Shown: in pieces, positions 50,301 through 59,414 of the stretch
Numbering within the stretch: the stretch's first letter is position 1
Layout: the number at the start of each line of letters is the position of its first letter
Source: Mantis religiosa
Taxonomy: Eukaryota > Arthropoda > Insecta > Mantodea > Mantidae
Assembly: GCA_030765055.1 (NCBI GenBank)
Contig: CM060955.1
Span: forward strand, 158,943,243 to 159,007,242
Direction of reading: 5' to 3'
DNA length: 64,000 bases
Notes under the pieces: generated by a model
What the model saw: the letters and a program-made list of their open reading frames with translations, nothing else
Told to the model about the DNA's origin: nothing
Databases searched by the model: none
Program-made: the position numbers and the translations under genes

Positions 50301-53300
50301 ATACGATATGACTTAAAAAGTTAAAGGACATAAATTACAAAGAAGAAAAAAAATCAATTCTATTCTAATCCAAGCCATTCCTATCCCTCTCCTGTGTATT
50401 ACATTGGTCTGTATCTTTCTCTTCTTCATTCTCTCTGTATTAAGTGCTCTTAAAGGCAGGTGGGCAGTGCTTGCCACCCAGCCCAAGTGCTCATTGGTCC
50501 GGGACTTTGGAGGGCTGCCTCAGGAGTTTGCTTGTTTTTTATTCTGCTTCCCAGCATTGGCATATAATCTTTTGTATGCAAAGGATGATTGTGTTTAAGG
50601 GCGTTCAACTACTGGGTCATTAGCGCCCTTAAAAAAAACCATAAAAACAAAGTAAAAGGTTAAAACACTAAAAGACTAAAAGGCAATCAATCAAAATCAA
50701 ATTAAAACACCCGCACAATGATGTGGCAAAGATCAAAATAGAAATTAAAACTATAAAAGCCACAAAGAAGGTAAAAATGGTTAAAACACACAAATTGTTT
50801 GGGCCTAAATTAAAAAATTTATAGATAAAACGAATGCTGAAACTTTGCCCATTGCCATGTTGTCATCCGCGAGTATCTCTGCCAAGCTGGCCAGCAGCTG
50901 GAGAGACCTGAGTAGACGTGCTAGTCTAAAAATTCTAAAAATACATGTCGCATCGACAGTTCGGCTCTGCAGAGTGGGCAGACTGGGGCTGGGGTCCGGT
51001 TTAATAAAAAGCTGTGGCTAAAATGACACTGCCCAATGTGCACCCGAGTCAAAATTACTTCCTCCTGCCACGATAAGCGACAGGAGATCGCCCAGTGAAT
51101 CGGAAGCTCCTTTACCATATGCAAAGGGCTTCTTCCTTTTGATTGTTATTGTTCTGATTCTTAGAAATCTCTATTGCTTCCAGTTGTAGGTGGGTATGAT
51201 AGTTGACAAATGATACGAATTGTGTGTTCTTTATAACTAATATTGTGGCCAAGTAGCATTACTACTAGGCTAGAGGAATATAAGCGGCACAGTAGACTAG
51301 GGCAAACAGAACTTTGCCATGACAGAACACTCTGCATAATTTGATAATTCTTATAAGGAACATACTCAATCCATATCAACCTCCTTGTTGCTACCATCTC
51401 CATCATGCTGTTCCTCCTCTAATGTAACACCATGACCATACGCTGATCTTTGTCTTGGGCCATGAATCATCGATCTACCTCTAATCCTACTGATACTAAG
51501 TCTTGCTTCCATAACAATGTAGTATTTTAACAGTGTTATAACGAAGTAGACTAACGACACAAAGCAACTGAATGCTCAAGCAAACTGTTTCCTGCACACA
51601 GGAATAGGTGATTCACCAGTATAACCCATATGGCAACTTCTATTTACATTTCCATAGCAACAACCTTCCTCTATGTCCCTTTGATAGCGGTCATGTATCT
51701 TTTAAACATCAGACTTTGGTACATCAAGTGAAGTGATACTTCATATCACTATTTTCTTCTAGCTCCAGTAAAACAAGATGTTGAAATTACCTTATACACA
51801 AAGTTTGCTTTGAAAGCCTCAAACAATTTTAAGGATCGAGATTTAACTGTATTGGAACACCACAGTGAAGCGAAAAATTATTAAATTTTAGATGAGTCGT
51901 ATTTCTTACACATCTGCTTCACTTTCGTACCTATTTTGAGGACATGTTTCGCAAATCTTCGTTTGCATCTACGGCTCTTGTGCGACTGACGCTAGATCCA
52001 GCGGTGTGGGTAATTCTGGGGTTGTTGCTGCCATCTGTTGATTTAGTGATGAACTGAAATGTGGGATTCTCTTCTAGCGGGATTTCAAAGTTCATTAGTT
52101 GGTTTTTATGTTTTTCTATGTATATCCTCTCCCATATGACGAGTTCACTATGTTTTTGTACGTATTTTAGTAATTCTGTGCTATCTTCAATTTCATGATT
52201 TTCAGACCAGAAATGAGCTGCTATTGCGGACTTATCAATATTTTTGTATCTTAAGTGCCTGAAGTGTTCTTTCTTTCTAGTGCCTATGTTTCTTTTTGTC
52301 CTCCCTATGTAAATTTTTTCACAGTCTTTACACTTAATTTTGTAAATGCCTGACTTTTCCTCTGGTTTTATCTTATCAGTATTATTACTGTGAAGTAGGT
52401 TTTTAATGTTGTAATTATTTTGTCTTCGATGGAAAATATTATAAAGAAATTTCAGGACTAGCTATGGGAAGCCCGCTATCACCATTTTTGGCCAATCTAT
52501 ACATGAGCTTTTTCGAAAAACATATTACTAAAGCCTTCCCTCATATGTTTAAAACATGGTACAGATACGTAGACGACATCTTTGCAATAGTGCCCTACAA
52601 ACTAATAGATGATGCTTTGAAACTACTCAACCTGCAAGAACCCAGCATACAATTCACAGTAGAAACTGAAGAGGACTGTACTCTACCTTTTTTAGACCTT
52701 AAAATCAAAAAAGGCAATGAAAAACTAGAATTTGGCATTCATAGAAAAGCAACACACACAGATAATTACATCAAAGCAAATAGTTTCAACCCAATTCCAC
52801 ACAAACATGCAACCATCAACAGTCTGACACACAGATTAGTAAATCTACCTCTCAGCCAGCAAGAATATCAAAAAGAATACCATCAAATCTTAAAAACTGC
52901 AATTAATAATGGATATGGAAAAAACCTTGTAGATAAAAAACAAATTATTCAAACTTCAAAAGAAATTAAAACAGATCACAGCTCTCACACCAATAAAACA
53001 AGAAACTAGATTTGCTAAATTTACTTACCACCCCTGGGCCACAAAAAAGTTCCAAAAAATATTCAAGAAATACAATATAACATTGGCACCAAAAAACAAT
53101 TACAACATTAAAAACCTACTTCACAGTAATAATACTGATAAGATAAAACCAGAGGAAAAGTCAGGCATTTACAAGATTAAGTGTAAAGACTGTGAAAAAA
53201 TTTACATAGGGAGGACAAAAAGAAACATAGGCACTAGAAAGAATGAACACTTCAGGCACTTAAGATACAAAAATATTGATAAGTCCGCAATAGCAGCTCA

Positions 53301-53945
53301 TTTCTGGTCTGAAAATCATGAAATTGAAGATAGCACAGAATTACTAAAATACGTACAAAAACATAGTGAACTCGTCATATGGGAGAGGATATACATAGAA
53401 AAACATAAAAACCAACTCATGAACTTTGAAATCCCGCTAGAAGAGAATCCCACATTTCAGTTCATCACTAAATCAACAGATGGCAGCAACAACCCCAGAA
53501 TTATCCACACCGCTGGATCTAGCGTCAGTCGCACAAGAGCCGTAGATGCAAACGAAGATTTGCGAAACATGTCCTCAAAATAGGTACGAAAGTGAAGCAG
53601 ATGTGTAAGAAATACGACTCATCTAAAATTTAATAATTTTAAGGATGCTTCTTTCATGAATTACTTTTCTTACTAAGCAATATACACTTCAACTGGCAAG
53701 TTACATAGACTGGGAAACAAATCTAGTTCACAAAAAGTAATGTTATATTAAATGTTACCTGGATTGGGACAGATCCTGTGAGTTCTGCCCATGCATCCCA
53801 ATGATCTTGGTCAAAGGGGTCCTCAATAGTTGCAACGGGGTAATCCTTTATAAATCCTTGGTACATTTCACTCATGCCAGCACCATCTACCCATTTGCTT
53901 GGGTCAGAATCTGGGTTCTTGAAATCCAGATCATACTTGCCATCC
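45000..53945 (-). CDS. Eno: Enolase (phosphopyruvate hydratase), C-terminal half, partial
   Basis: Three minus-strand exons (53945-53759, 47294-47061, 45122-45000) join in frame to 181 codons of enolase. The enzyme converts 2-phosphoglycerate to phosphoenolpyruvate in cytosolic glycolysis. Residues visible by motif are the Mg-binding Glu in TIEDPFDQD, the Mg-binding Asp in GDDLTVTNP, the catalytic Lys in LLLKVNQIG, the His in [11 protein letters not shown] and the Lys in TGQIKTGAPCRSER. All key residues of this half are present, so the gene looks functional. The N-terminal exons are not found between 53946 and 64000 and must lie further right. Intron sizes are about 6.5 and 1.9 kb. It converges with the transporter gene. 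Confidence 0.93.
45530..45660 (-). repeat. PLE tail fragment (family E)
   Basis: The minus strand shows CCTGATAAGTATAGGATAGG, CAAGAGCTCTTGAAACATGTC, then an end segment with GTGAGTGAAGCAATGTGTCA and TATATTCTCGATTCAATTTT. The last part is the arm of the palindrome at 56023-56119. GAAACATGTC is the downstream half of the hammerhead-like motif seen in the other PLE families; CTGATAA would be a decayed core. It lies in the last enolase intron. Confidence 0.55.
45720..45762. repeat. Poly(A)43 tract
   Basis: Forty-three consecutive A on the + strand, joining a PLE-derived sequence to the LTR-like repeat. It may be a slippage-expanded tail of a retroposed sequence. Confidence 0.8.
45763..46140 (-). 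repeat. LTR-like TATA-containing repeat, copy 3
   Basis: On the minus strand GAGGTATAAAAGGAGCTGCT gives a strong TATA box. A CAGTT start-like word follows, then a leader with GGACATTTGAACTGTATCG and ATTCTTTTGTTTGTTTACG shared with copy 2 at 2385-2880. Pyrimidine- and CTCTCC-rich DNA lies upstream of the TATA box in all three copies. Truncated at the poly(A) run. Confidence 0.35.
46260..47050. other. Enolase intron, non-coding
   Basis: No gene or classified repeat seen. Confidence 0.45.
47061..47294 (-). CDS. Eno: Enolase penultimate exon
   Basis: Acceptor TGTTCCAG, then IVGDDLTVTNPKRIQMAVEK, KACNCLLLKVNQIGSVTES and [39 protein letters not shown] completes the exon, ending at donor GTAAGA. 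It is 78 codons, phase 0 both sides. It carries three active-site motifs (Asp, Lys, His). LCTGQ replaces the common LSTGQ. A 35-bp poly(A)/poly(T) run lies only 47 bp from its splice acceptor. Confidence 0.95.
47342..47376. repeat. Poly(A)35 tract (poly-T on the enolase strand)
   Basis: Thirty-five A on +. Read on the enolase strand it is a long poly-U just upstream of the splice acceptor of the penultimate exon, extending the pyrimidine-rich region. Confidence 0.8.
47640..48850. mobile_element. Composite repeat enclosing a Merlin inverted duplication, copy 1
   Basis: The outer parts 47640-47900 (CTTCACACTTTTTGATGTTT, GGAGGGCATTCTTTTAAC) and 48640-48810 (GGGGCATTTTTGCAGAGGTT, CACATGCATATATGTGCACC) recur in the same order and orientation at 56185-56400 and 56780-56950. 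In this copy the centre is the Merlin inverted repeat 47964-48620. Coding content of the outer parts is not recognised. Confidence 0.65.
47964..48620. mobile_element. Merlin/ISXO2-like transposase fragments in inverted repeat
   Basis: The arms 47964-48245 and 48345-48620 are diverged inverted copies. Each carries, pointing inward, the region SSRTVSDWFGCCREVC (left) or FTDCMGLVRLLPRSM (right) followed by GGPGHVFEIEECKIGRRKFH and WILGMIDVEMNEVRMTIYPI on the longer, minus-strand copy. The VEIDES-F-RRK-RG and G-IDV signature is that of the ISXO2-like DDE domain of Merlin transposases. The first catalytic Asp of EIDES is Glu here, so it is inactive. A minus-strand frame (48512-48036) stays open through the centre by chance. 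Confidence 0.65.
48850..49305. other. Enolase intron, non-coding with C14 run
   Basis: No gene seen. A C-rich run lies at about 49240-49255. Confidence 0.4.
49310..49740 (-). repeat. tRNA-derived SINE (family 3), tandem pair
   Basis: The minus strand from 49445 reads CTCGGAGTCGTTAGAGCGCA (A-box-like) and GCGGGTTCAAGTCCCGCC (B box), followed by a body with TGTATTGTGTATTTG. A second, decayed copy (CGGGTTCAAGTGG) lies at 49560-49690. Both share the flanking words CATTCGATGCAAGTG-like and ATCCGAGA with further partial copies to 49860. Confidence 0.65.
50105..50345 (+). mobile_element. SINE family 1, full single copy
   Basis: The head GCCTCGGTAGCGTAGATGGC with B box GAGTTCGAATCTTGG is followed by GGGTGAGTAACTTGGATAAG, GGGGTTTTCC, GTCGGGTAACTAAGCTCC and a body end with ACGATATGACTTAA. 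In the larger enolase intron, opposite to the gene. Confidence 0.85.
50590..51125 (-). pseudogene. LINE C-terminal fragment with CCHC knuckle and 3' UTR
   Basis: The minus-strand translation reads SWQEEVILTRVHIGQCHFSH and NRTPAPVCPLCRAELSMRHV then FLEFLD (final Cys of the knuckle lost). This is the end of a Jockey/I-group RT ORF. About 300 bp of AT-rich 3' UTR follow to 50590. Confidence 0.65.
51130..51820. other. Enolase intron, unclassified
   Basis: A minus-strand frame near 51560-51366 (EARLSISRIRGRSMIHGPRQ) is open for 64 codons but not recognised. The rest is non-coding. Confidence 0.35.
51837..53634. mobile_element. PLE family B insertion with 545-bp inverted arms
   Basis: The arms 51877-52421 and 53095-53638 are near-identical inverted copies of a PLE 3' end (GIY-YIG region plus tail). 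The 670-bp centre adds RT sequence continuous with the right arm. The whole unit is bounded by the 12-bp word AATTTTAAGGAT at 51825-51836 and 53635-53646, so it inserted as one piece. It lies 125 bp from an enolase exon. Confidence 0.85.
52464..53583 (+). pseudogene. PLE family B RT 3' half and GIY-YIG domain
   Basis: The first frame (to 53009) has MGSPLSPFLANLYMSFFEKH, RYVDDIFAIVPYK and LPFLDLKIKKGNEKLEFGIH. After a frameshift near 52950-53090 the second frame (53083-53583) has SGIYKIKCKDCEKIYIGRTK, HFWSENHEIEDSTE and a C-terminus VDANEDLRNMSSK. The upstream part of the RT, including the motif A Asp, is missing. Read through, it is the 3' half of an element about 65-70% similar by eye to the intact PLE. 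Confidence 0.8.
53759..53945 (-). CDS. Eno: Enolase exon (third from last)
   Basis: Acceptor TCTCTTGCAG, then one base completing a codon and DGKYDLDFKNPDSDPSKWVD, GAGMSEMYQGFIKDYPVAT and IEDPFDQDHWDAWAELTGSV, ending PIQ at donor GTAACA. It has 62 complete codons; entry phase 2, exit phase 0. The one-base start fits a Lys codon before DGKYDLDF, as in other enolases. Confidence 0.95.
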
Positions 53946-54239
53946 CTGCAAGAGATAAAAGTCACTAAAATTACACCAAAAATTTAAATGTCATTGTCTT
54001 AATAGATTTATGCTAAAACAAAATTGTTTGTCTAATTATTTCAATTAAAAAAAAATCTGATGTGTTGCAATGACATGATGCTCATTCTTTGATAAGTATT
54101 TACTAACAAAGTACAGTTTACACATATATTTCAATGAGTAAAAAGATTTTGTTCATCTCTTACAGTTTACTAGCTATATGACAGTCTTCAGAATAGAGTT
54201 TCAGACTATTCGCAGAAATAAATATAAAAATTATTTGTG

Positions 54240-55870
54240 GTTGGTTTATTGACACTCGCCACTTACTTTTTCATATATTTATGAGAGACTAGTTTCAAAG
54301 GCCCTGGCCTCCATTTTCAATCTCTTTCCAACTGGCATCTGTTGTTGTCTGCTCTCTCTGGTGGTGGAACTATGAACTTTTTTGTCAAATTATCCACTGG
54401 CGGGATTTCAAAGTTCATTACGCGATCCTTATTTTTCCAGATGAATATGTTCTCCCATGTTGTCAATCTATTTTGGTTTATCACTCCTTTTAATAATTTT
54501 GGATTTGGATCAATGTCATGGTTTTCATTCCAAAAATGAAATGCTACTGCTGACTTGTCTTCTTGTTTCAATCTGATGTTTCTAAAGTGTTCTTTGACTC
54601 TGGTTTTTAAATTTCTTTTTGTTTGACCTATGTAGCATTTTTCACAATTCTTACAATTTATTTGGTATATTCCAGATTTGTTACCTGAAGGAATTTCATC
54701 TTTTGTTTTTGAATTTAGTAATTTTAAAATTGAGTATCTATTAGTAGGTGCCAAGATGATATTTTGTTCCTTGAATATCTTTTTAAATTTATTAAATGTT
54801 TTTGGATGATATGTGAATGAACTGAATATGCTGTTGCTTTCTTTTTCTTTAATAAATGTGGTTGCTTCCTTAATGGTTTTCTTTAGTTTAGATTTTCTAA
54901 TTTTCTTCAACACCAAACTTTTGTTGTATCCGTTTTCTTCTGCTATGTGTATTATTGCTTTTTGTTCCTTGAAATATTCTTCTTTTTCCATGGGTATGTT
55001 GACTAGTCTGTGTGTAAGGCTGTTTATTATTGCATGTTTATGTGTAATTGGGTTGTGGCTATTATTTTTTATATAATTTTCTGAATGTGTTGGCTTCCTG
55101 TAAATTCCAAATTTTATTTTTGTATCATTCCTGATGATATTTAGATCCAAGAAAGGTAGTTGTCCATTGATTTCCTTTTCTATTGTGAATTTGATAGTCC
55201 TTTCTTACAGATTGAGTAATTTTAATGCATCATCTAAATGTTTACTTGGTACAATTGCAAAGATGTCGTCAACATATCTATACCAAACCTTGAAGATCAA
55301 TGGGAAGGACTTTTTAATTTGTGTTTCAAATGCACTCATAAATAAGTTAGCCAAAAAAGGTGAAAGTGGATTGCCCATTGATAATCCTGATTTCTGCTTG
55401 TAGTGTTTTCCATTAAAGCTGAAGAAGTTTTGTTCAATGCATATTTTTGTTAGAGAAATATATTCTTCTGCTTCTATTGCTTCCATATCAATTGTAGCTA
55501 GCCATTTTTTTAACACAGTCTGCAATTTTTCAGTTGGTATGCTTGGAAATAAAGATGTGACATCAAATGAAACCAGTCTGTCATTTTTGTCCAAATTTAT
55601 ATCTTTGATTTTTTCTACTAAATCTAAAGAGTTTCTTAAATTTGCACTTTCAAATTTTGGAAAACTATTAAATTTACTTAGTAACCATTTGGCCAAATTA
55701 TATGTGGGGGCATTTATGCTACTAGTAATAGGTCTCATGCCTTTCCCTGCTTTATGAATTTTTGGCAGCCCATATACTCTTGGTAATGTTGGATTATCTA
55801 CTTTAATTTTGTGCAATTCTTTTTTGTTGATTATTTTGCTCTCTTTTCGCAGAAAACTCAAGATGTACAT
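54240..55870 (-). mobile_element. PLE family C, nearly intact RT/GIY-YIG half
   Basis: Minus-strand PLE from RT to tail. The tail (54240-54315) contains GAAACTAGTC, the downstream half of the hammerhead-like motif, and TTTATTGACACTCGCC, shared with 33655-33775. The 5' part before about 55870 is missing. Confidence 0.8.
54317..55870 (-). pseudogene. PLE family C RT/GIY-YIG ORF with one in-frame stop
   Basis: One frame of about 518 codons. RT motifs are RVYGLPKIHKAGKGMRPITS, LVSFDVTSLFPSIPTEKLQ, GLSMGNPLSPFLANLFMSAF and RYVDDIFAIVPSK. The C-terminal domain has SGIYQINCKNCEKCYIGQTK, RVKEHFRNIRLKQEDKSAV and FHFWNENHDID. A single TAA at 55207-55205 follows LLNL, where the other families have LNLQE, so a CAA-to-TAA change is the only visible break in the retained part. 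Family C is distinct from A and B. It sits in the next upstream enolase intron, same strand as the gene. Confidence 0.85.
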
Positions 55871-56022
55871 GATGTACCCAAGATGGCATTTTAATTAAAC
55901 CAAGAGCCTTTAAGTAAAAACAGTTAAACCATTTCTTTGAGAGGCAGTTTGAAGTGGAAACACTTTCTAGAAAATCTTCAAGTCACATCGTCACTTAATT
56001 GCTAAGTATAGCATTTAAATAT

Positions 56023-56119
56023 TAGTACAAAATTGAATCGAGAATATATTGACACATTGCTTCACTCACAGTGTGAGTGAAGCAATGTGTCAATATATTC
56101 TCGATTCAATTTTGTACTA
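56023..56119. repeat. Perfect 97-bp palindrome
   Basis: Arms of 48 bp around a single central G (56071) match at every position checked. The arm sequence (ACAAAATTGAATCGAGAATA, TTGACACATTGCTTCACTCA) also occurs once at 45537-45586 as the end of a PLE family E tail. It is two PLE ends joined tip to tip. Confidence 0.9.
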
Positions 56120-56184
56120 GTTTGTGCTTCACTGTCCCTACGCTTCTTTCAAGTTTATACTTTGATTTAAATATTACTTTGAGG

Positions 56185-56950
56185 GCTCTTCCTTCTAATA
56201 TGCGACATGGCGATGTTTTTCTAAGTCCTTCACACTTTTTGATGTTTTTATATACAACCATTATTTTCAATATAATTTCTTTACTTTTTAGTGCAATTTC
56301 ATGCTGGAGGGCATTCTTTTAACATTGTTTATTTCCTTACTGCATATGTAGCCATATTGAAGAATTCAGTGCAGCCAACAGTCTTATTTGTCACTACATT
56401 ACACTAGCAAACTAACAGAAAGTAGTACCTAAATAAATTTAACATTAGTGTTAGTGCTGTGACAATTTTTACGTTACATTTGTTAACATTAATTTTAACA
56501 TCTATTTGTAAAATTGGGCACAATTCATGGCAGTAGCCGAATCAGTCTGCGAGCTCATACAGTTTACTGATTTGTTGAGCCATTTACCGATTTTCAACAA
56601 TGTACTGAAATCTTAAATATTTGAAGAACGCACAGAACAAACAGCCTTCACTTCTAACAGTACAATTGGCACTTGCTGGACAGCAAGCCTACTTTTGTAA
56701 AGCAATAAAACCTGTGAGGAAACAGTCACTTTTTCAAAACTGATCTGCGCTAATCGCCTCCACATGCCCTTTTGCACCAGTGAAGAACAGATGTCTGGGG
56801 CATTTTTGCAGAGGTTGGCTACACGTGTTACATATCTTTCTCACGTTGGCTGCAATATGAGGACTGCACGTCTGCTTGCACATGCATATATGTGCACCGT
56901 TGGACATAGAAAATATTCTCGCATCGCACAAAAGAAAGTTTCTTCACTTT
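56185..56950. mobile_element. Composite repeat, copy 2
   Basis: Aligns with 47640-47900 and 48640-48810. Its centre differs: instead of the Merlin inverted repeat it has a Harbinger end (56436-56520) and only a 35-bp Merlin remnant (GGCAGTAGCCGAATCAGTCT near 56530). Confidence 0.6.
56436..56520. repeat. Harbinger terminal fragment
   Basis: AAATTTAACATTAGTGTTAG and TTACGTTACATTTGTTAACA followed by TTTTAACATCTATTTGTAAA match the right end of the Harbinger element at 10745-10828. It proves that family is repeated in the genome. Confidence 0.75.
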
Positions 56951-56967
56951 GAGTTAGCACAGTAAAT

Positions 56968-57335
56968 CACATCTTCATGTTACAGAGCATAAGAGAACCC
57001 TATATGAAAAAAGTATACACTATAACTGTATTAAATTGTACAACAAACTTCCTCAATATTTCAAAGAATTACCAAATTTAACAATATTTAAAAGGAAATT
57101 AAAGAAGTATCTAATACAAAGATGTTTTTATTCAGTAAATGAATACCTTGATGAACAGTGAATCAATTTTGTTAGACATATGTATTATATATATTGCAAT
57201 TGTAAATACTATCACCTTATTTGTTTATCAGATCATGTGTTTACTGTTAATCTGTAATGTAAAATTGTATTGACGAAGCCGATATTTCTGTAATTGGAAA
57301 TCTTATGGTGAATAAATTTGAGTTGATTTGATTTG
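56968..57335 (+). pseudogene. CR1/L2-like LINE 3' end, copy 1
   Basis: Translation of HKRTLYEKSIHYNCIKLYNK, LPQYFKELPNLTIFKRKLKK and YLIQRCFYSVNEYLDEQ ends at the stop 57161-57163. It is followed by a 3' UTR ending GAATAAATTTGAGTTGATTT. The LYNKLP-FK--LK-YL---FYSV-EYL pattern is the C-terminus of CR1/L2-group RT ORFs; the LINE at 62328-63949 ends with the same pattern. Confidence 0.7.
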
Positions 57336-57419
57336 TCCCAAAGAAAGCAAACTTTTCTTTTTGGTTCACAAGAGTCTCCAAATAGGTGAAATTTTATAAG
57401 TTTTTGGATGTAGTGCAAG

Positions 57420-57590
57420 TTGTTACCATGTCAAGAGCATCTACCTCATTCAAGAGGTCCCAAGTTCAAACCTTGGTTATGGTGAGTTACCTGGATAAGG
57501 TTTCTTTCTAGGTTTTTCCCTTATCCTGAATAGGAATGATGGAAATTAAGTGCTAAAAGTGCTCCAGGCCCATTTTAACACAATTTCAAC
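57420..57590 (+). repeat. SINE family 1, degraded copy
   Basis: AAGAGGTCCCAAGTTCAAAC (B box), GGTGAGTTACCTGGATAAGG and TTCCCTTATCCTGAA are recognisable. The body end is diverged. Confidence 0.7.
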
Positions 57591-57599
57591 CATTTTGTT

Positions 57600-58530
57600 A
57601 CTTCTGCATATGGATTTACAGTTTGAAACAGTGCTGAAGTACTACATGATAAAGCATTGAGGCATATTGACCTTCAGTGACAGTACTGTTAGCTTATCTT
57701 GTTTATAGAAGAGCGAAATATTAGTAACCTGTCGTACAGTAAATGACAAACAACAAATAGAGCTTTACAATATTGAAACTGATTGTTTAGCTTGCACATT
57801 TCTCCACTCAGTTTTTTTAATACAATAAACTAGGCAGCCTTAACTCACGAAAATATGGGCAGCAGGCAAGGTCAGCGTATCAGCAAGAGGGCACTGTGTT
57901 ACAGTTGATTATTTGAGTGCAGCAGCAGATGCATGTAACTAGTGTGCAGTGGCAGCTTAGAAAGTATAGAAATGGCTACATTCTGACAGCAATTTCGCCA
58001 TTGGCTGTCTTTCTACCTCTGTTACCTTTATTTGTGCCTGCTTCCACATACTCAGGATCGAGTAAAAGGTTGTATCACAGTGCATTGAGTTGAGGCTGCC
58101 TGCAATAAATGTTAAAGATAAGAAAGTTACTATCAACCACTTAAAAGTGCATCAATGAGAGAAATTCCTTTGTAGTGCCAGATATATATGGTAGTTAACT
58201 TATAATCAAAACCACTCATGGCCTCTCTATTGAGTAAGACGACCAGCAGTCGCCAGGGAACATGCCGGCAGAGGCAGACTAACTCTTACCTTATAACAGA
58301 GGCTAGAAATGTTGAGCTTCTGCTCTTAAACAGGCAGTATATCTCGTGTAAATATTCTTACTCTCCGAAGCTCAGCAGCAAGTATTCCTGCGATTTCTTG
58401 CACAATGATTATGCTAAGTTCCTGTTCAGTACGTGCAAGATAAGTTGAGCCCTGGATTTACGGTGTGGTGCAGGCAGAGGGGAAAAAGCGAGAGCTAATG
58501 CTCTGTTTCTGCAGTGTGGTCAACCTTGAA
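57600..58530. other. Non-coding stretch
   Basis: No supported gene. The right end may contain unreadable transposon sequence. Confidence 0.4.
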
Positions 58531-58533
58531 AAT

Positions 58534-58680
58534 CACAGTTCAGCAAAATAGCATGTAAGATAAGCGAAGATATCACAAGTAACATTGCATCCTCTGAAAA
58601 CATTCCTTAGTTTTGCCCACGCCCGCTCAATTGCACTCAGATCACTGTTATATGGAGGTAGATGAATAACGTGTCCCCTT
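58534..58680 (-). pseudogene. IS630-like transposase C-terminal relic
   Basis: The minus-strand translation GHVIHLPPYNSDLSAIERAW, then AKLRNVFRGCNVTCDIFAYL, ends AEL-stop. It matches the last catalytic segment of IS630-like DDE transposases (LPPY-DLNPIE--W, Glu present, Pro lost). It fits the missing end of the family seen at 40032-40700. Confidence 0.65.
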
Positions 58681-58724
58681 TCGAGAGCCATAACATCCAC
58701 AAATGTTCATACAAATATAAATCA

Positions 58725-58951
58725 TTTTCAAGTAAATGCTGATGTACCACACTCGTAACAAGGATAAACTGGCAATTCGAGCGCACCAAACGAGCCTTTA
58801 TGAAGGACGCTTTAAATACAAAGGGATAATATATAATAAACTTTCAAATTCATTTAAACAAGCTGCATCATTAAAACACTTTAAGAATAAGGTTGAGGAA
58901 TGTTTGCATGCACACTATTTTTATACAGTTAATGAATTTTTAGAACTATAG
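58725..58951 (+). pseudogene. CR1/L2-like LINE 3' end, copy 2
   Basis: HQTSLYEGRFKYKGIIYNKL, SNSFKQAASLKHFKNKVEEC and LHAHYFYTVNEFLEL ending at a stop show the same C-terminal RT pattern as 56968-57163 and 63750-63949, but a different subfamily. Confidence 0.7.
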
Positions 58952-58954
58952 CCA

Positions 58955-59410
58955 TGTAAATGAGCACTGGGAGCATAGTACATTCACAAACCTGTAATAT
59001 TCATATGATATTTCTTGTAGTAAATTAGTCTATGCAAATACTACATGAAACCATAGAAAAGCTGCTTACTGTGTATATTGTATGTAATCAATTTGACTAT
59101 GTATATACTGTATTTATACATTTTTACGTTTCTCATAACATGTATATGTTGCCAAGGACAAACTAAAATTTTAATTCTAACAGACGATTGCTGTAAACTG
59201 GTTTTAACCTCGAAATTGATCAAAACGAAATATGGGGGACATGATAAAGCTTAGCGTATTAGCCACTAAATGTCAGTGTACAGCACATTTCCAATTTTAA
59301 ATGTTGTCATCTATGTTTACGAAGATAAACGAAACTTACCAAATGAGGACTTGGAACCTGATTGCTCCTCCTATCGCGCGCATATAGAGTGTGCAAGGAT
59401 TGGAATGATA
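58955..59410. other. Non-coding stretch (LINE 3' UTR and flank)
   Basis: Probably begins with the LINE 3' UTR. No further feature recognised. Confidence 0.35.
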
Positions 59411-59414
59411 CACG

